Both the position numbers and the translations under genes were made by a program. From assembly GCA_910578835.1 (NCBI GenBank), contig CAJTSK010000006.1:62001-126000 (forward strand): 64,000 nt of DNA, in the 5' to 3' direction. Below, piece after piece: positions 16,841 to 25,617 of the stretch (the first letter of the stretch is position 1; the number at the start of each line of letters is the position of its first letter). The DNA is from an uncultured Muribaculum sp. (GTDB lineage Bacteria > Bacteroidota > Bacteroidia > Bacteroidales > Muribaculaceae). Under the pieces are notes generated by a model. It did no database searches, was not told where the DNA came from, and worked only from the letters and a program-made list of their open reading frames with translations.

Positions 16841-19651
16841 TTACTCGGCAGGCTCCATGACAAACACACGGTAGTTGTTCTGCTTCATAAGCTCCGACAT
16901 GAACGCCTTTACATCATCCTCGGTGATAGCGTTGATTGTGTCAACAGCGGTAAGGAATGTATCGACGGGAAGCACCTGATAACCGGTCATTGCTGCAAGC
17001 CAGCCCTGATTTTCGGTCATGCTGCGGGTAATTTCCTTAATCATATATTCCTTAACCTTGCCAAGCTCCTCAGCTGAAATATTTTCAGTCATATCCTCAA
17101 ACTGACCGGCTATAATGGCAAGCACCTTGTCTTTCATCTCCGGCTTCATCGGGAAAGATGACTCAAACACCACGGGATTGTCAGCTATGCGAGAGAGACG
17201 GCCGTTAGCGCTGATAGAGTAAACAGCACCCTCTTCCTCGCGGACAGTCTTGATTAAGCGGGCAGAAAGTATCTGACCGGCAATAGACGCGAGTTTCTGA
17301 TTTTTTGCAGTGTAAGGCATGTCACCGGTCACCACGATAGCTGCATAGGTAGTAGGTGTATCCATCTTCTGTGACACCTGTTCGGTAGAAGAACCGGCTT
17401 CAATACCAAGTCCGGCAAGCTTGACAGCCTCAGGCTTAACAGCCTTTGCGGGAAGAGTTGCGATGTACTGTTCTACAAGCGGTTTGAAAACATCGAGGTC
17501 GATATTACCCACGAAGTAGAAAGTATATTCGGCGGCATTGGCAAGCTGGGCATTGACAATCTCCAGAATGCGGTCACGGTCGGCATTTTTAATCGTAGCC
17601 ACGTCAATAGAGTGGGCACGTCCGGTCTTGAAGAGATATTCAAGCAGCTGCTTGGAGAACTGATAAGCAGGCTGCGCCTCCTGATTTTTGCAGATACCCT
17701 CATATATATTCTGAGTCGCTGTAAAATCATCGGGACTGATGGTAAACTCAGTGAAAGTAGCGTAAATAAGCTCCATCAAAGCCGGGAGGTCCTTAGGTAC
17801 GGTCGAGCCGCTCATCTCTCGGTCATATGCCGAGAACGACAGGTCGCCGCTCACCTGCTTTCCTGCAAAATACTTTTCAAGGTCAGAGTTGCTGTAAGTG
17901 CCGAGACCATGCTGACTGAGAGCATAAGGCAAATAACGCAGGTTCAGGTCATCGTCAGCTCCATATACTGAAGTTCCTCCATTAGCGAGAGCAGTGAAAA
18001 GGATTTCGTTTTCCTTAAAGTCAGTCTTTTTCACAACGACCTTGACTCCATTGGAAAGCATCCACTCCTGAGTGTTGTAAAGCGGATTTTCGGTAACCGA
18101 CACAATCTTACCCGGTGCGGGAAGAGACTCGATAAGGGGCTCGCTCTTAACCTCGTCGACAAATGCCTCGATATTTTCGGCATTAACGCGATTCATAGCC
18201 TCGGCAATCTGAGATTCGGCAGGCACGGTAAAGCCCTCTGCCTCGGGCACCATGGCAAGCACCACAATATTTTCATCGCCGATAAGCTCGGGAAGAGCCA
18301 TGTTAATCATCTCGACGGGAACTTGATTGGCAAGCATGCTCATCATGGTATATTCGGTCTCGATACCCGGGATAGGTTCATTGTCAAGGAAGTGGTCTAC
18401 ATATTCCGATACGAGTGATGTGGAAGATGTAGTGGCACGATTGTTGTAAGCCTTTTCAAGACGGGATAGATACTCGCTTCTCGCGCGGTCATACTCCGAA
18501 GAAGTGAAGCCGCCGCGTTTTGCACGGAGAGCCTCACGATATGCTGCCTCAAAAGCGGGAATCAAGTCACCTCCCTTGGGAAGCGTCACCACATTCAAGG
18601 CATCTACTGTCTTTGAAAGCAAATATTCACCATAACCGGCGCTTGCATAGGCAAACTCGGCGTCGGGCTTGCTTGACAACTCCGCGAAACGTGCGTTAAG
18701 CATGGCATCGACCATATCGACGGCATACTTTCCGATAAGATAATCGATAGTGCCCTTCAATGAGTCGGGAGTAGCCTCCGACTTAAACATAATCTGCACA
18801 ATGCAATTGCTCTGCTCCGGGTCGCTGCCCACGGCAATGATAGGCTCCTTATTGTCGGGAACCGGATAATATATGCGCTCGGCAGGATTTTCCGGCATCT
18901 TGATGTCGGAAAAGATTTCCTTTATCTTACCCTCGATACGGTCAACGTCGATGTCTCCGACCACGATGATACCCTGAAGGTCGGGGCGATACCATTTCTC
19001 GTAGTAGTCGCGAAGAGTCTGATAGGGGAAATTGTCGACAACTTCCATTGTACCGATAGGCAGACGATAAGCATACTTGCTGTCGGGATAGATCGTCGGG
19101 AGAAGCTTTTCAAGGATACGCATCTGACCGACATTGCTTCTGCGCCACTCTTCATGAATCACGCCACGCTCCTTGTCAATCTCGGCATCATCCAGAAGCA
19201 GACCATCAGCCCAATCATGAAGAATCAGCAGGCAGGAATCCTGTACACTCTCGCGGGCAGTAGGTACATTACATATATTATAGACAGTCTGGTCGGTAGA
19301 AGTGTATGCGTTAAGATTCTGTCCGAATTTCACGCCTACAGTCTCCAGCCATGACACAACCTCGTTGCCGGGGAAATTTTTTGTGCCGTTGAAACACATG
19401 TGCTCAAGGAAGTGAGCAAGACCACGCTGGTCATCTTCCTCTTGCATCGAACCGACTTTCTGCGCTATATAGTAGTCGGCCTGTCCTTTGGGATACTCAT
19501 TGTGACGAATGTAATAGGTGAGCCCGTTGTCAAGCTTACCGATTTTTACGTTAGGGTCAACAGGAATAGCGGGCATTGCCTGCGCCATTACACTGACAGG
19601 CGCTATTGCCGCAGCAATAAGCAGCAACAGCCTTGAAAAATACTTTTTCAT
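16841..19651 (-). CDS. M16 family zinc metallopeptidase (two-domain)
   Basis: 936 residues. A signal peptide (1-23, ending VMAQA) exports it. The inverted zinc motif H80-x-x-E83-H84 sits in LAHFLEHMCFNG, with the distal glutamate in the ERGVIHEEWRRS region about 76 residues later. A second, inactive M16 half follows (about 500-930) as in pitrilysin-like enzymes. It degrades peptides in the periplasm or at the outer membrane. Monocistronic; the 147-bp gap before it contains only promoter sequence and a hairpin for the next gene. Confidence 0.92.
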   Translation of the reverse strand: MKKYFSRLLLLIAAAIAPVSVMAQAMPAIPVDPNVKIGKLDNGLTYYIRHNEYPKGQADYYIAQKVGSMQEEDDQRGLAHFLEHMCFNGTKNFPGNEVVSWLETVGVKFGQNLNAYTSTDQTVYNICNVPTARESVQDSCLLILHDWADGLLLDDAEIDKERGVIHEEWRRSNVGQMRILEKLLPTIYPDSKYAYRLPIGTMEVVDNFPYQTLRDYYEKWYRPDLQGIIVVGDIDVDRIEGKIKEIFSDIKMPENPAERIYYPVPDNKEPIIAVGSDPEQSNCIVQIMFKSEATPDSLKGTIDYLIGKYAVDMVDAMLNARFAELSSKPDAEFAYASAGYGEYLLSKTVDALNVVTLPKGGDLIPAFEAAYREALRAKRGGFTSSEYDRARSEYLSRLEKAYNNRATTSSTSLVSEYVDHFLDNEPIPGIETEYTMMSMLANQVPVEMINMALPELIGDENIVVLAMVPEAEGFTVPAESQIAEAMNRVNAENIEAFVDEVKSEPLIESLPAPGKIVSVTENPLYNTQEWMLSNGVKVVVKKTDFKENEILFTALANGGTSVYGADDDLNLRYLPYALSQHGLGTYSNSDLEKYFAGKQVSGDLSFSAYDREMSGSTVPKDLPALMELIYATFTEFTISPDDFTATQNIYEGICKNQEAQPAYQFSKQLLEYLFKTGRAHSIDVATIKNADRDRILEIVNAQLANAAEYTFYFVGNIDLDVFKPLVEQYIATLPAKAVKPEAVKLAGLGIEAGSSTEQVSQKMDTPTTYAAIVVTGDMPYTAKNQKLASIAGQILSARLIKTVREEEGAVYSISANGRLSRIADNPVVFESSFPMKPEMKDKVLAIIAGQFEDMTENISAEELGKVKEYMIKEITRSMTENQGWLAAMTGYQVLPVDTFLTAVDTINAITEDDVKAFMSELMKQNNYRVFVMEPAE

Positions 19652-19754
19652 TACTAAAAATGTTAAAACTTATTTATAGCACAAAGATATATAGATTATT
19701 CGAAATATCAATAAAAGAGTGTGTTTTTCATAGTATTCTGATAGTTTAAGAGAG

Positions 19755-19794
19755 GGTCAGACAGTATATATCAACTGCCCTAAAGTGTCTGACC
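19755..19794 (-). terminator. Hairpin downstream of the clamp-motif gene
   Basis: GGTCAGACA (19755-19763) pairs with TGTCTGACC (19786-19794), 9-bp perfect stem with a 22-nt loop, starting 4 nt after the stop of the 82-residue gene on the minus strand. The following CTCTCTTAAAC is only weakly U-rich. Confidence 0.55.
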
Positions 19795-19798
19795 GTCA

Positions 19799-20047
19799 TT
19801 AAAACAATGACAGCTGCACAGGCGCAGAAGGAGCAGGCGTGAGCAACACGGAGCGGTCGTGGCTCCACCCTTGGCTTGAATTGCGCAAGCGTAAGGTGAC
19901 AAGCCCGAGACTACCCGTCACGGCACGCCTTACCTGACGTAAGAGATCGGAAAAAGAAGTTAAGCCGCTAAGCCTTAATGATGCAAGCTGCCTGCCATGC
20001 TGAGAAAGCGTGGCGTAAATTATATCAGAGCTGTTGATTGTTCCCAT
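19799..20047 (-). CDS. 82-residue protein with C-terminal sliding-clamp-binding motif
   Basis: Start chosen at ATG 20047; an earlier ATG at 20077 lies inside the -7 box. The predicted order is two beta strands (IIYATLSQHGRQLASLRLSG), a helix (TSFSDLLRQVRRAVTGS), a strand (LGLVTLRLRN), and a proline/alanine tether (TPAPSAPV) ending in QLSLF, which is exactly the consensus beta-clamp-binding pentapeptide QL(S/D)LF at the extreme C-terminus. I know no named family. Position beside dnaA and the clamp motif suggest a replication- or repair-linked function, for example targeting to the replisome, but this is inference. Confidence 0.7.
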   Translation of the reverse strand: MGTINSSDIIYATLSQHGRQLASLRLSGLTSFSDLLRQVRRAVTGSLGLVTLRLRNSSQGWSHDRSVLLTPAPSAPVQLSLF

Positions 20048-20055
20048 AGTGGTGT

Positions 20056-20082
20056 TTGCCTTAAAATTACAAGGCAAATGTA
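20056..20082 (-). promoter_or_regulatory. Promoter with palindrome for the clamp-motif gene
   Basis: TACATTTG (minus strand, 20082-20075) is a perfect -7 box. It overlaps an inverted repeat TTGCCTT (20056-20062) / AAGGCAA (20071-20077) that spans the predicted start near 20068. The gene therefore has its own promoter despite lying 88 nt behind dnaA, and the palindrome may be an operator or a leader hairpin. Confidence 0.55.
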
Positions 20083-20135
20083 GCCCACCACCAGGGCAAC
20101 ATCAGGACACAGCAATGTGAAAATTAGTTAACAGA

Positions 20136-21518
20136 CTAACATTTGAACATCGCCTCTATCTTGGAGAGGTCTTCGCGTAAAGCGGGTTCCATCGAAAGAC
20201 GCTCCTCGATGTTGCGGCACGCATGAAGCACAGTGGCATGGGTGCGCGACAGACGCGTACCGATAGCGGTAGCCGGCATCTTGGCATCACGGCGCGCAAG
20301 GAACATCACGAGCTGACGGGCATCGGAGATTTCACGTTTGCGGCTCTTTGCGAAGAGGGCATCCTGGTCTATGTTGTAATAATCGCTCACGCTCTGCGCA
20401 ATCATCTCGAAATTGATTGACTTCTTGTGAATCTTCACCGCGTTGCCGAGCACCGTGCGCGCAAGGTCAACCGTAATCTCACAATTGAGGATGGTGGCGT
20501 GGGCAATCAGCGACACGATAATGCCTTCAAGCTCACGGATACTGTCGGTGACATTAGACGCGATATAGTCAAGCACCTCGGCAGGTATCTTCAAGCCGTC
20601 TTGCGATGCACGGCGGGCAAGCACTTCGCGACGCAGACTGACATCCGGCTTTTCAAGCTCGGCTGTCATACCACACTTAAATCGTGACAGCAGACGCTCA
20701 TGCATATCCTTCATCATCGATGGCGGACAGTCGCTTGACAGGATAATCTGCCTTTGGTTGTGGTGAAGGTGATTGAAGATATGGAAAAATGCGCCTTGTG
20801 TGCCGGGCTTGTGCATGAGGTCCTGGATATCGTCTATGATAAGCACGTCAATAGACTGATAGAAGTTGATAAACTCATTGACACGGCTCGGCTTTGCAGT
20901 GGCAGCGGCAGTGTACTGGCTCTCAAACAGTCGCGCCGAGAGATAAAGCACCCTTGCCTTGGGGTCGCGCTCCTTGATGCGGATACCCACAGCCTGTATA
21001 AGATGTGTCTTGCCTACTCCCGTAGGTCCAAATATAAACAAGGGGTTGAAGGTCTTACACTCCGGATTGGTAGCGATAGCCTCACCGATAGCGCGCGCAA
21101 TCTTGTTAGAAGGGCTTGCGCAATAGTTTTCAAATGTATTCTTGGGATTAAGCCCGGAATCGAAGTCCTCCACTACCCCGGTCGCAAAAGGATTGCCCGG
21201 ACGGGGAGCTACAGCAGGACTCGGATTTACACTCTCAATAGCCACCAAAGAGTTGGGATCGGAACCTATCTGCTGGTATTCATAAAATATTTTCACCCCG
21301 GCACCATACACACGACGTAACGCATAGAACAATATCTTTGCGTACTTCTCTTCAAATACCTCCACGAAAAATGATGTAGGCACACGAAGATGCAATTCCT
21401 TCCCATCAAAACTTTTGGAAGAGATGGGCTTGAACCAGGTGTCAAACTGCTCGGCAGGAAGATTATCCTTGAATATTTTCAGGCAATCTTCCCACAACTT
21501 AAGGTGAGATTCATTCAT
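20136..21518 (-). CDS. dnaA: Chromosomal replication initiator DnaA
   Basis: 460 residues. It opens the chromosomal origin as an ATP-bound oligomer. Domain I (1-80) has the LWEDCLKIFKDNLPAEQFDTWF pattern; domain II is short (81-125); the AAA+ domain shows Walker A GPTGVGKT (164-171) and Walker B LIIDDIQ (227-232); domain IV has the DNA-binding segment SRTHATVLHACRNI near 430. Single minus-strand gene, with an AT-rich 348-bp upstream gap. Confidence 0.98.
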   Translation of the reverse strand: MNESHLKLWEDCLKIFKDNLPAEQFDTWFKPISSKSFDGKELHLRVPTSFFVEVFEEKYAKILFYALRRVYGAGVKIFYEYQQIGSDPNSLVAIESVNPSPAVAPRPGNPFATGVVEDFDSGLNPKNTFENYCASPSNKIARAIGEAIATNPECKTFNPLFIFGPTGVGKTHLIQAVGIRIKERDPKARVLYLSARLFESQYTAAATAKPSRVNEFINFYQSIDVLIIDDIQDLMHKPGTQGAFFHIFNHLHHNQRQIILSSDCPPSMMKDMHERLLSRFKCGMTAELEKPDVSLRREVLARRASQDGLKIPAEVLDYIASNVTDSIRELEGIIVSLIAHATILNCEITVDLARTVLGNAVKIHKKSINFEMIAQSVSDYYNIDQDALFAKSRKREISDARQLVMFLARRDAKMPATAIGTRLSRTHATVLHACRNIEERLSMEPALREDLSKIEAMFKC

Positions 21519-21866
21519 GAAAATGTAATTTTTGGCTATTTATGGGCTTAACTTTTCAATGCAAATTTCCCCAACTTTTTTCTGAAAAACAATTTATGAA
21601 AAATTTGGATTTTACAAATATTCTGCAATATCTCTGTTTTTCAACATATTATAAAACCATTAACTTTAAGTATTAATTTTATAAAAACAAAACAAGCACA
21701 AAGCTCATTTTCAGGCAGTTAACCTTATATGACAATCTTAATACAACTTAGGGGCTTCGCGTGAAACCCCTAATTATAGCTAATGTAGCACTGCTCCGAC
21801 TGTGGAACATCCACCAAAAAAAGTTATCAACTATTTAGAATTAATCTAAATAGCAAAATCATATCA
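21519..21866. other. AT-rich gap upstream of dnaA; possible but unproven origin region
   Basis: No gene seen. Most of the 348 bp is very AT-rich (21585-21700). Only degenerate DnaA-box-like words occur (TTATCAACT near 21824, TTTTCAACA near 21638), with no perfect TTATCCACA. There is an imperfect hairpin AGGGG...CCCCT at about 21749-21771. It contains the dnaA promoter region; an origin here is conceivable from position and composition only. Confidence 0.3.
21831..21853 (-). terminator. AT-rich hairpin downstream of the MlaD gene
   Basis: CTATTTAGA (21831-21839) / TCTAAATAG (21845-21853), loop ATTAA, 13 nt past the stop on the minus strand; a T7 run follows 8 nt later. A weak intrinsic terminator is likely. 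Confidence 0.45.
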
Positions 21867-22766
21867 TCAGAACACCTTAATCGGCGGAATATAGCGCTTC
21901 GGATTTTGCTTCAGGTCAACCATGATCGAGTCAAGACCGCCGGCCACACCATTGAGGTGGTCATAGAGTTCACGGTCGTTAAGAAGAAGCCCTACAGAGT
22001 TGTCAGGCTCGTTCATCTTGCGTGTGATTGCATTGACATTTGCCGTAAGCTCGTTGACATTATTCATGGTCTCCTGCAATGGAAGCTTCTTAAGCTCCTC
22101 TGACATCACAGCAAGGTCGGCAGTGATTGAGTCAAGATTGTTAGCCACCCCGTCGACGGTCTTCATCGTAGCGGGCATACTTGCGAGAGTGCGGTTGAGA
22201 TACACCGTGGTAGCCTGCAGATTGGCGGTGATGGCATCAAGTCGTTTAACCGACATCAGCAAAGCCGAGTCGCTGACCAGACTATTGACCGAAGAAAGCA
22301 GAGTGTCAATCTTCGGAAACACATCGGCAACGCGTGGCATCAGCTCATCAGACATGCCGTCGAGCATAGAGGGCTGCACCTCACCTATAAGGCGCGAACC
22401 AATCTTATGTACCGACTTGGACTGCGAAAACTCAAGAATGATAGAAGGTGTGCCGAGGAGGCTGCCCTCAATAATCGCCTTGCTACCTTCAGGCACCTTC
22501 AGCTGACGGTCGATGGCGATTTCTACAAGCACATGACCGGGGTTGTCATACTCATATGTGATATCCCTCACCTGTCCTACCTTGAATCCATTGATTGTAA
22601 CCGGAGCCGACACTGAAAGTCCATTGACATTAGTATAAGACACGTAATAATAATTAGCTGCCTTAAACAGATTGACTCCTTTCAGGTAATTGATACCAAA
22701 AAACAGCACAAGTGCGGCAATCAATACCGAAAGTCCGATAATCAACTCTTTTGAATAGCGTTTCAT
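21867..22766 (-). CDS. MlaD/MCE family phospholipid-transport protein
   Basis: 299 residues. One N-terminal membrane anchor (about 7-27, IIGLSVLIAALVLFFGINYL) is followed by an MCE domain (about 38-118: VNGLSVSAPVTINGFKVGQV, GSLLGTPSI) and a long helical region. MCE proteins form hexameric rings that carry lipids between inner and outer membranes. The ATPase and permease partners are not in this window. It follows the amidase gene by 46 nt, so the two are probably co-transcribed. Confidence 0.9.
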   Translation of the reverse strand: MKRYSKELIIGLSVLIAALVLFFGINYLKGVNLFKAANYYYVSYTNVNGLSVSAPVTINGFKVGQVRDITYEYDNPGHVLVEIAIDRQLKVPEGSKAIIEGSLLGTPSIILEFSQSKSVHKIGSRLIGEVQPSMLDGMSDELMPRVADVFPKIDTLLSSVNSLVSDSALLMSVKRLDAITANLQATTVYLNRTLASMPATMKTVDGVANNLDSITADLAVMSEELKKLPLQETMNNVNELTANVNAITRKMNEPDNSVGLLLNDRELYDHLNGVAGGLDSIMVDLKQNPKRYIPPIKVF

Positions 22767-22812
22767 ATTGTTTTATCAGGTTTTATTTTCTTATTTAGTA
22801 TAATGGATGAAT

Positions 22813-23961
22813 CTATTTAACGCGTTCACCGTTACGGGTGGTAATAATGAAGGCATCGGAAAATTTCTTCCTTACCTTGCGCATCTCGGTTTTCGCCTCA
22901 TCAAGAGAGGCAAAACTGCCGACAGTATATTTCCACATCGAACCGTCACGATAGCTCTCTACATCTTTCAAGCCTTGAAACTCCTTGGCCCCCGGCTTAA
23001 ACTTTGTAGGATGGGACATGAACTGCACCTTATAACGGATTTCATCGGCAGAGGCAACGTCCACATCATCGTCATTCATTCCGGCTGAAACGATTACCTC
23101 ATCAATATCGTCTTCGCGCTCTTCCCGGCTGGAAGATTTCTTCTCTTTCTTATTCTTGCCCTTGTCCTTTATCACTCCCGACTTGCGGTCGTAGGACTGC
23201 TTATATGACTTGAAGGCATTGAATATCGCTTTGGCAAACTTATTCTTACCGCTTTCCGATGCAAGAAATGCCTCGGACGTAGGGTTACATATAAATTCAA
23301 GCTCTATCAGAACCGCAGGCATTCCAGTCTTTGCCAACACCCAGAATCCAGCCTGCCTTACGCCATTGTCCTGCCTGCCGGCAGTGGCAACCATCTCCGA
23401 CTGTACCTTGCTGGCAAAATCGATGCTCTGCTCCATATGCTGATTTTGGCTCAGCTCAAATATTATGTATGACTCGGTTGAGTTCGGGTCAAATCCGCAA
23501 TATGTAGCCGAGAAGTCATCTTCAAGCATCATCACGGAGTTTTCGCGCTTTGCAACAGCGAGGTTCTCCGCACTGCGGTGAAGACCGAGCGTGTAGGTAG
23601 CCGCGCCCTTGATAGTCTTTCGGCGCTTGTTTTTCTTGTCAACCGAATTGGTATGTATCGAGATAAAGAGGTCGCCGCGAGCCTTGTTGGCTATCTCGGC
23701 GCGTTCCTGCAGCTCCTTGAAGTAATCGCCATCGCGCGTGTACACCACTTTGACGTCATCCATATTTTTCTTTATGAGCGAGCCAAGTTTAAGCGCCACG
23801 CCAAGATTAATTGTCTTCTCATTGGTCTTTGCACCTATGGCGCCGAAGTCGTGACCGCCATGCCCTGCGTCAATGACCACAACGAAGTCCTTGGCCGAAA
23901 GCAGCAAAGCTGATGAAAAACTTATTATGAGGATTGCGACAATCCGAAAAAAACGATACAT
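22813..23961 (-). CDS. N-acetylmuramoyl-L-alanine amidase with SPOR-like C-terminus
   Basis: 382 residues. Signal peptide 1-23; Amidase_3 catalytic domain about 25-235 with zinc ligands in VVIDAGHGGHD (H34) and SIHTNS, and LIELEFICNP near the end. A lysine/glutamate-rich linker (245-290) leads to a SPOR-like domain (about 305-382, YKVQF...YTVGSFASLDEAKTEMRKVRKKF) that would bind denuded septal glycan. It cleaves the amide between MurNAc and the stem peptide during division. A TAATTTTG -7 box (23991-23984) precedes it. Confidence 0.93.
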   Translation of the reverse strand: MYRFFRIVAILIISFSSALLLSAKDFVVVIDAGHGGHDFGAIGAKTNEKTINLGVALKLGSLIKKNMDDVKVVYTRDGDYFKELQERAEIANKARGDLFISIHTNSVDKKNKRRKTIKGAATYTLGLHRSAENLAVAKRENSVMMLEDDFSATYCGFDPNSTESYIIFELSQNQHMEQSIDFASKVQSEMVATAGRQDNGVRQAGFWVLAKTGMPAVLIELEFICNPTSEAFLASESGKNKFAKAIFNAFKSYKQSYDRKSGVIKDKGKNKKEKKSSSREEREDDIDEVIVSAGMNDDDVDVASADEIRYKVQFMSHPTKFKPGAKEFQGLKDVESYRDGSMWKYTVGSFASLDEAKTEMRKVRKKFSDAFIITTRNGERVK

Positions 23962-23983
23962 ATAATATAAGCGAATATCTTTG

Positions 23984-23991
23984 CAAAATTA
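23984..23991 (-). promoter_or_regulatory. -7 promoter box of the amidase-mlaD unit
   Basis: TAATTTTG on the minus strand, exact TAnnTTTG match, 23 nt upstream of the amidase start. Confidence 0.5.
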
Positions 23992-24099
23992 AGAATTTGT
24001 GATGTATTTTTGACAATTCACACTGCTTTTTTATCCATGCAGCACAGAAAATAGGCAGTTTTGAACAACATGACCGATACTTTCACCATGAAAATGCGT

Positions 24100-24107
24100 T
24101 ACTTTTG
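24100..24107 (+). promoter_or_regulatory. -7 promoter box of the gldB-like gene
   Basis: TACTTTTG matches TAnnTTTG and lies 23 nt before the start codon at 24131. Confidence 0.5.
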
Positions 24108-24130
24108 CATAATCAAAACAATTAACAACG

Positions 24131-25114
24131 ATGAAATATTTATTGTTTGCTGCTTGTGCAGCTATTACCATAGCTTTTACATCATGTCAAGAAAAAAGCC
24201 GTAAGCACGCGCCCGACGATGCTCCTGCTGTAAAAATAGTGCGCTTTGACCGCGACATCGCTTCCTACCCTACCCTTGACAGCGCTCAAAGGGCACAGTT
24301 CCGCGACCGCTATGCCGGGGTGCTGATGATGACAGTAGGTCCCGACCCCATCACTGACGAAGCCGTGACCACCTACGCCAAAGGCAGAGGGGTAACCATG
24401 TTTGTACCCGACATCGAGCAGCGTTTTACCACGCAAGATTCCATCGAGGGAGTATTGACCGACGTGAGCTATTTGCTTTCCCACGAGTTGCCCGAGATGA
24501 AATGGAAGGTAATCTATGGAGGCGTGTCGACTTACAACCAGTCGATACTGATGACCGACACCATAATGCTTGTAGGACTTAACCACTACCTTGGCGCCGA
24601 CTATCCCGCCTACGCCTACTTCGAGCCTTATCAACGCGACACCAAGACAAGCCGCCACCTGCCATACGACATAACAGAAGCCATGATAATAGGAAGATAC
24701 CCTTATATCACCACCGAGACTTCATCACTGCTCAACCGCATGCTCTACGACGGAGCCATAACATATATAATAATGACAACGGTGCCCGGCGCTGACATAG
24801 CCGAGGCAATGGGATACACTCCCGACGAACTGGAGTGGATGACAAAAAATGAAGGAAATGTGTGGCGACGTATAATCGAACAGGGGTATCTCTACTCCAC
24901 CGACAGCAGCCTTGCTTCACGCATGTGTCGCCCGGCGCCATCATCGCCTGCCATACATCCCGATGCTCCCGGCGCCGCATGCCGGTATATCGGCTACCGC
25001 ATCGTGGATTCATACATGCATGACCATCCCGATTACCAACCGGCACAGCTGCTTACTCCGGAATTTTACAATTCCACTACATCACTTATAGAATCAGGTT
25101 ACTCGCCCAAATGA
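24131..25114 (+). CDS. GldB-like lipoprotein
   Basis: 327 residues. A lipoprotein signal ends at the lipobox FTSC (Cys19). The body has the GldB pattern: VRFDRDIASYPTLDSAQRAQFRDRYAG, DIEQRF, and NHYLGADYPAYAYFEPYQRDT with LPYDITEAMI. GldB is needed for gliding in flavobacteria, but GldB-like proteins are widespread in non-motile Bacteroidales, where their role is unknown. No other gliding genes lie nearby. It converges on a 57-residue small gene on the other strand. Confidence 0.85.
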   Translation: MKYLLFAACAAITIAFTSCQEKSRKHAPDDAPAVKIVRFDRDIASYPTLDSAQRAQFRDRYAGVLMMTVGPDPITDEAVTTYAKGRGVTMFVPDIEQRFTTQDSIEGVLTDVSYLLSHELPEMKWKVIYGGVSTYNQSILMTDTIMLVGLNHYLGADYPAYAYFEPYQRDTKTSRHLPYDITEAMIIGRYPYITTETSSLLNRMLYDGAITYIIMTTVPGADIAEAMGYTPDELEWMTKNEGNVWRRIIEQGYLYSTDSSLASRMCRPAPSSPAIHPDAPGAACRYIGYRIVDSYMHDHPDYQPAQLLTPEFYNSTTSLIESGYSPK

Positions 25115-25142
25115 CTTAGACCCCGTTCCCCGATATCTGTTC

Positions 25143-25316
25143 TCAGTTTACAATCATTCCCCCAAGACGGCGGTCGACGCGGGCATCATAATGATATGAC
25201 CGCGCAAACTGGCGTATCATGGCGATTGTTAGACGGCTCGGCAACATATCATCACCATTTTGGCGACAACCACGTTGTTGCAAAGCATATTTTGAAGGTG
25301 TAGATTTTTTATCCAT
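25143..25316 (-). CDS. 57-residue small hypothetical protein
   Basis: ATG at 25316 to TGA at 25143. The product begins MDKKSTPSKYALQQRG, has a basic helical core (SRLTIAMIRQFARSYHYDARV) and ends LGGMIVN. No membrane segment. The clean frame filling most of an otherwise empty gap, with a helix-like hydrophobic/basic pattern, suggests a real gene; I have an impression of similar small Bacteroidales proteins ending in GGM-V-N but cannot verify it. It is convergent with gldB and divergent from the sigma factor gene. Function unknown. Confidence 0.6.
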   Translation of the reverse strand: MDKKSTPSKYALQQRGCRQNGDDMLPSRLTIAMIRQFARSYHYDARVDRRLGGMIVN

Positions 25317-25504
25317 AGGCAAACCCGATTATATATTTCCTACCCGCAGGTATATGTTTAACGCCTGACAGGGACTGTTTAGTATGTAAAACCGCCACAT
25401 TTATATCAATAATCCGGAAAATAAGCAAACAAACACTAATTTATGCGCTTTAACTACGTTTTAGCGCATTTATTGTGTGAAAATCGCAAAAAAATCATAA
25501 TTCG

Positions 25505-25536
25505 TTTGCTTTTACGACAACTATATAATATCTTTG
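25505..25536 (+). promoter_or_regulatory. Full promoter of the sigma factor gene
   Basis: TTTG (25505-25508), 20-nt spacer, TATCTTTG (25529-25536): an exact match to the Bacteroidetes -33/-7 promoter. The leader to the start at 25618 would be about 75 nt. The remaining part of the 500-bp gap 25115-25617 holds the 57-residue gene and AT-rich sequence. Confidence 0.75.
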
Positions 25537-25617
25537 CACAGATAAATTATACATTAACAACCTAATCCTGATTGCCTATAGCTTGACATTACTCTAAACA
25601 ATAATATCAACACAGTA

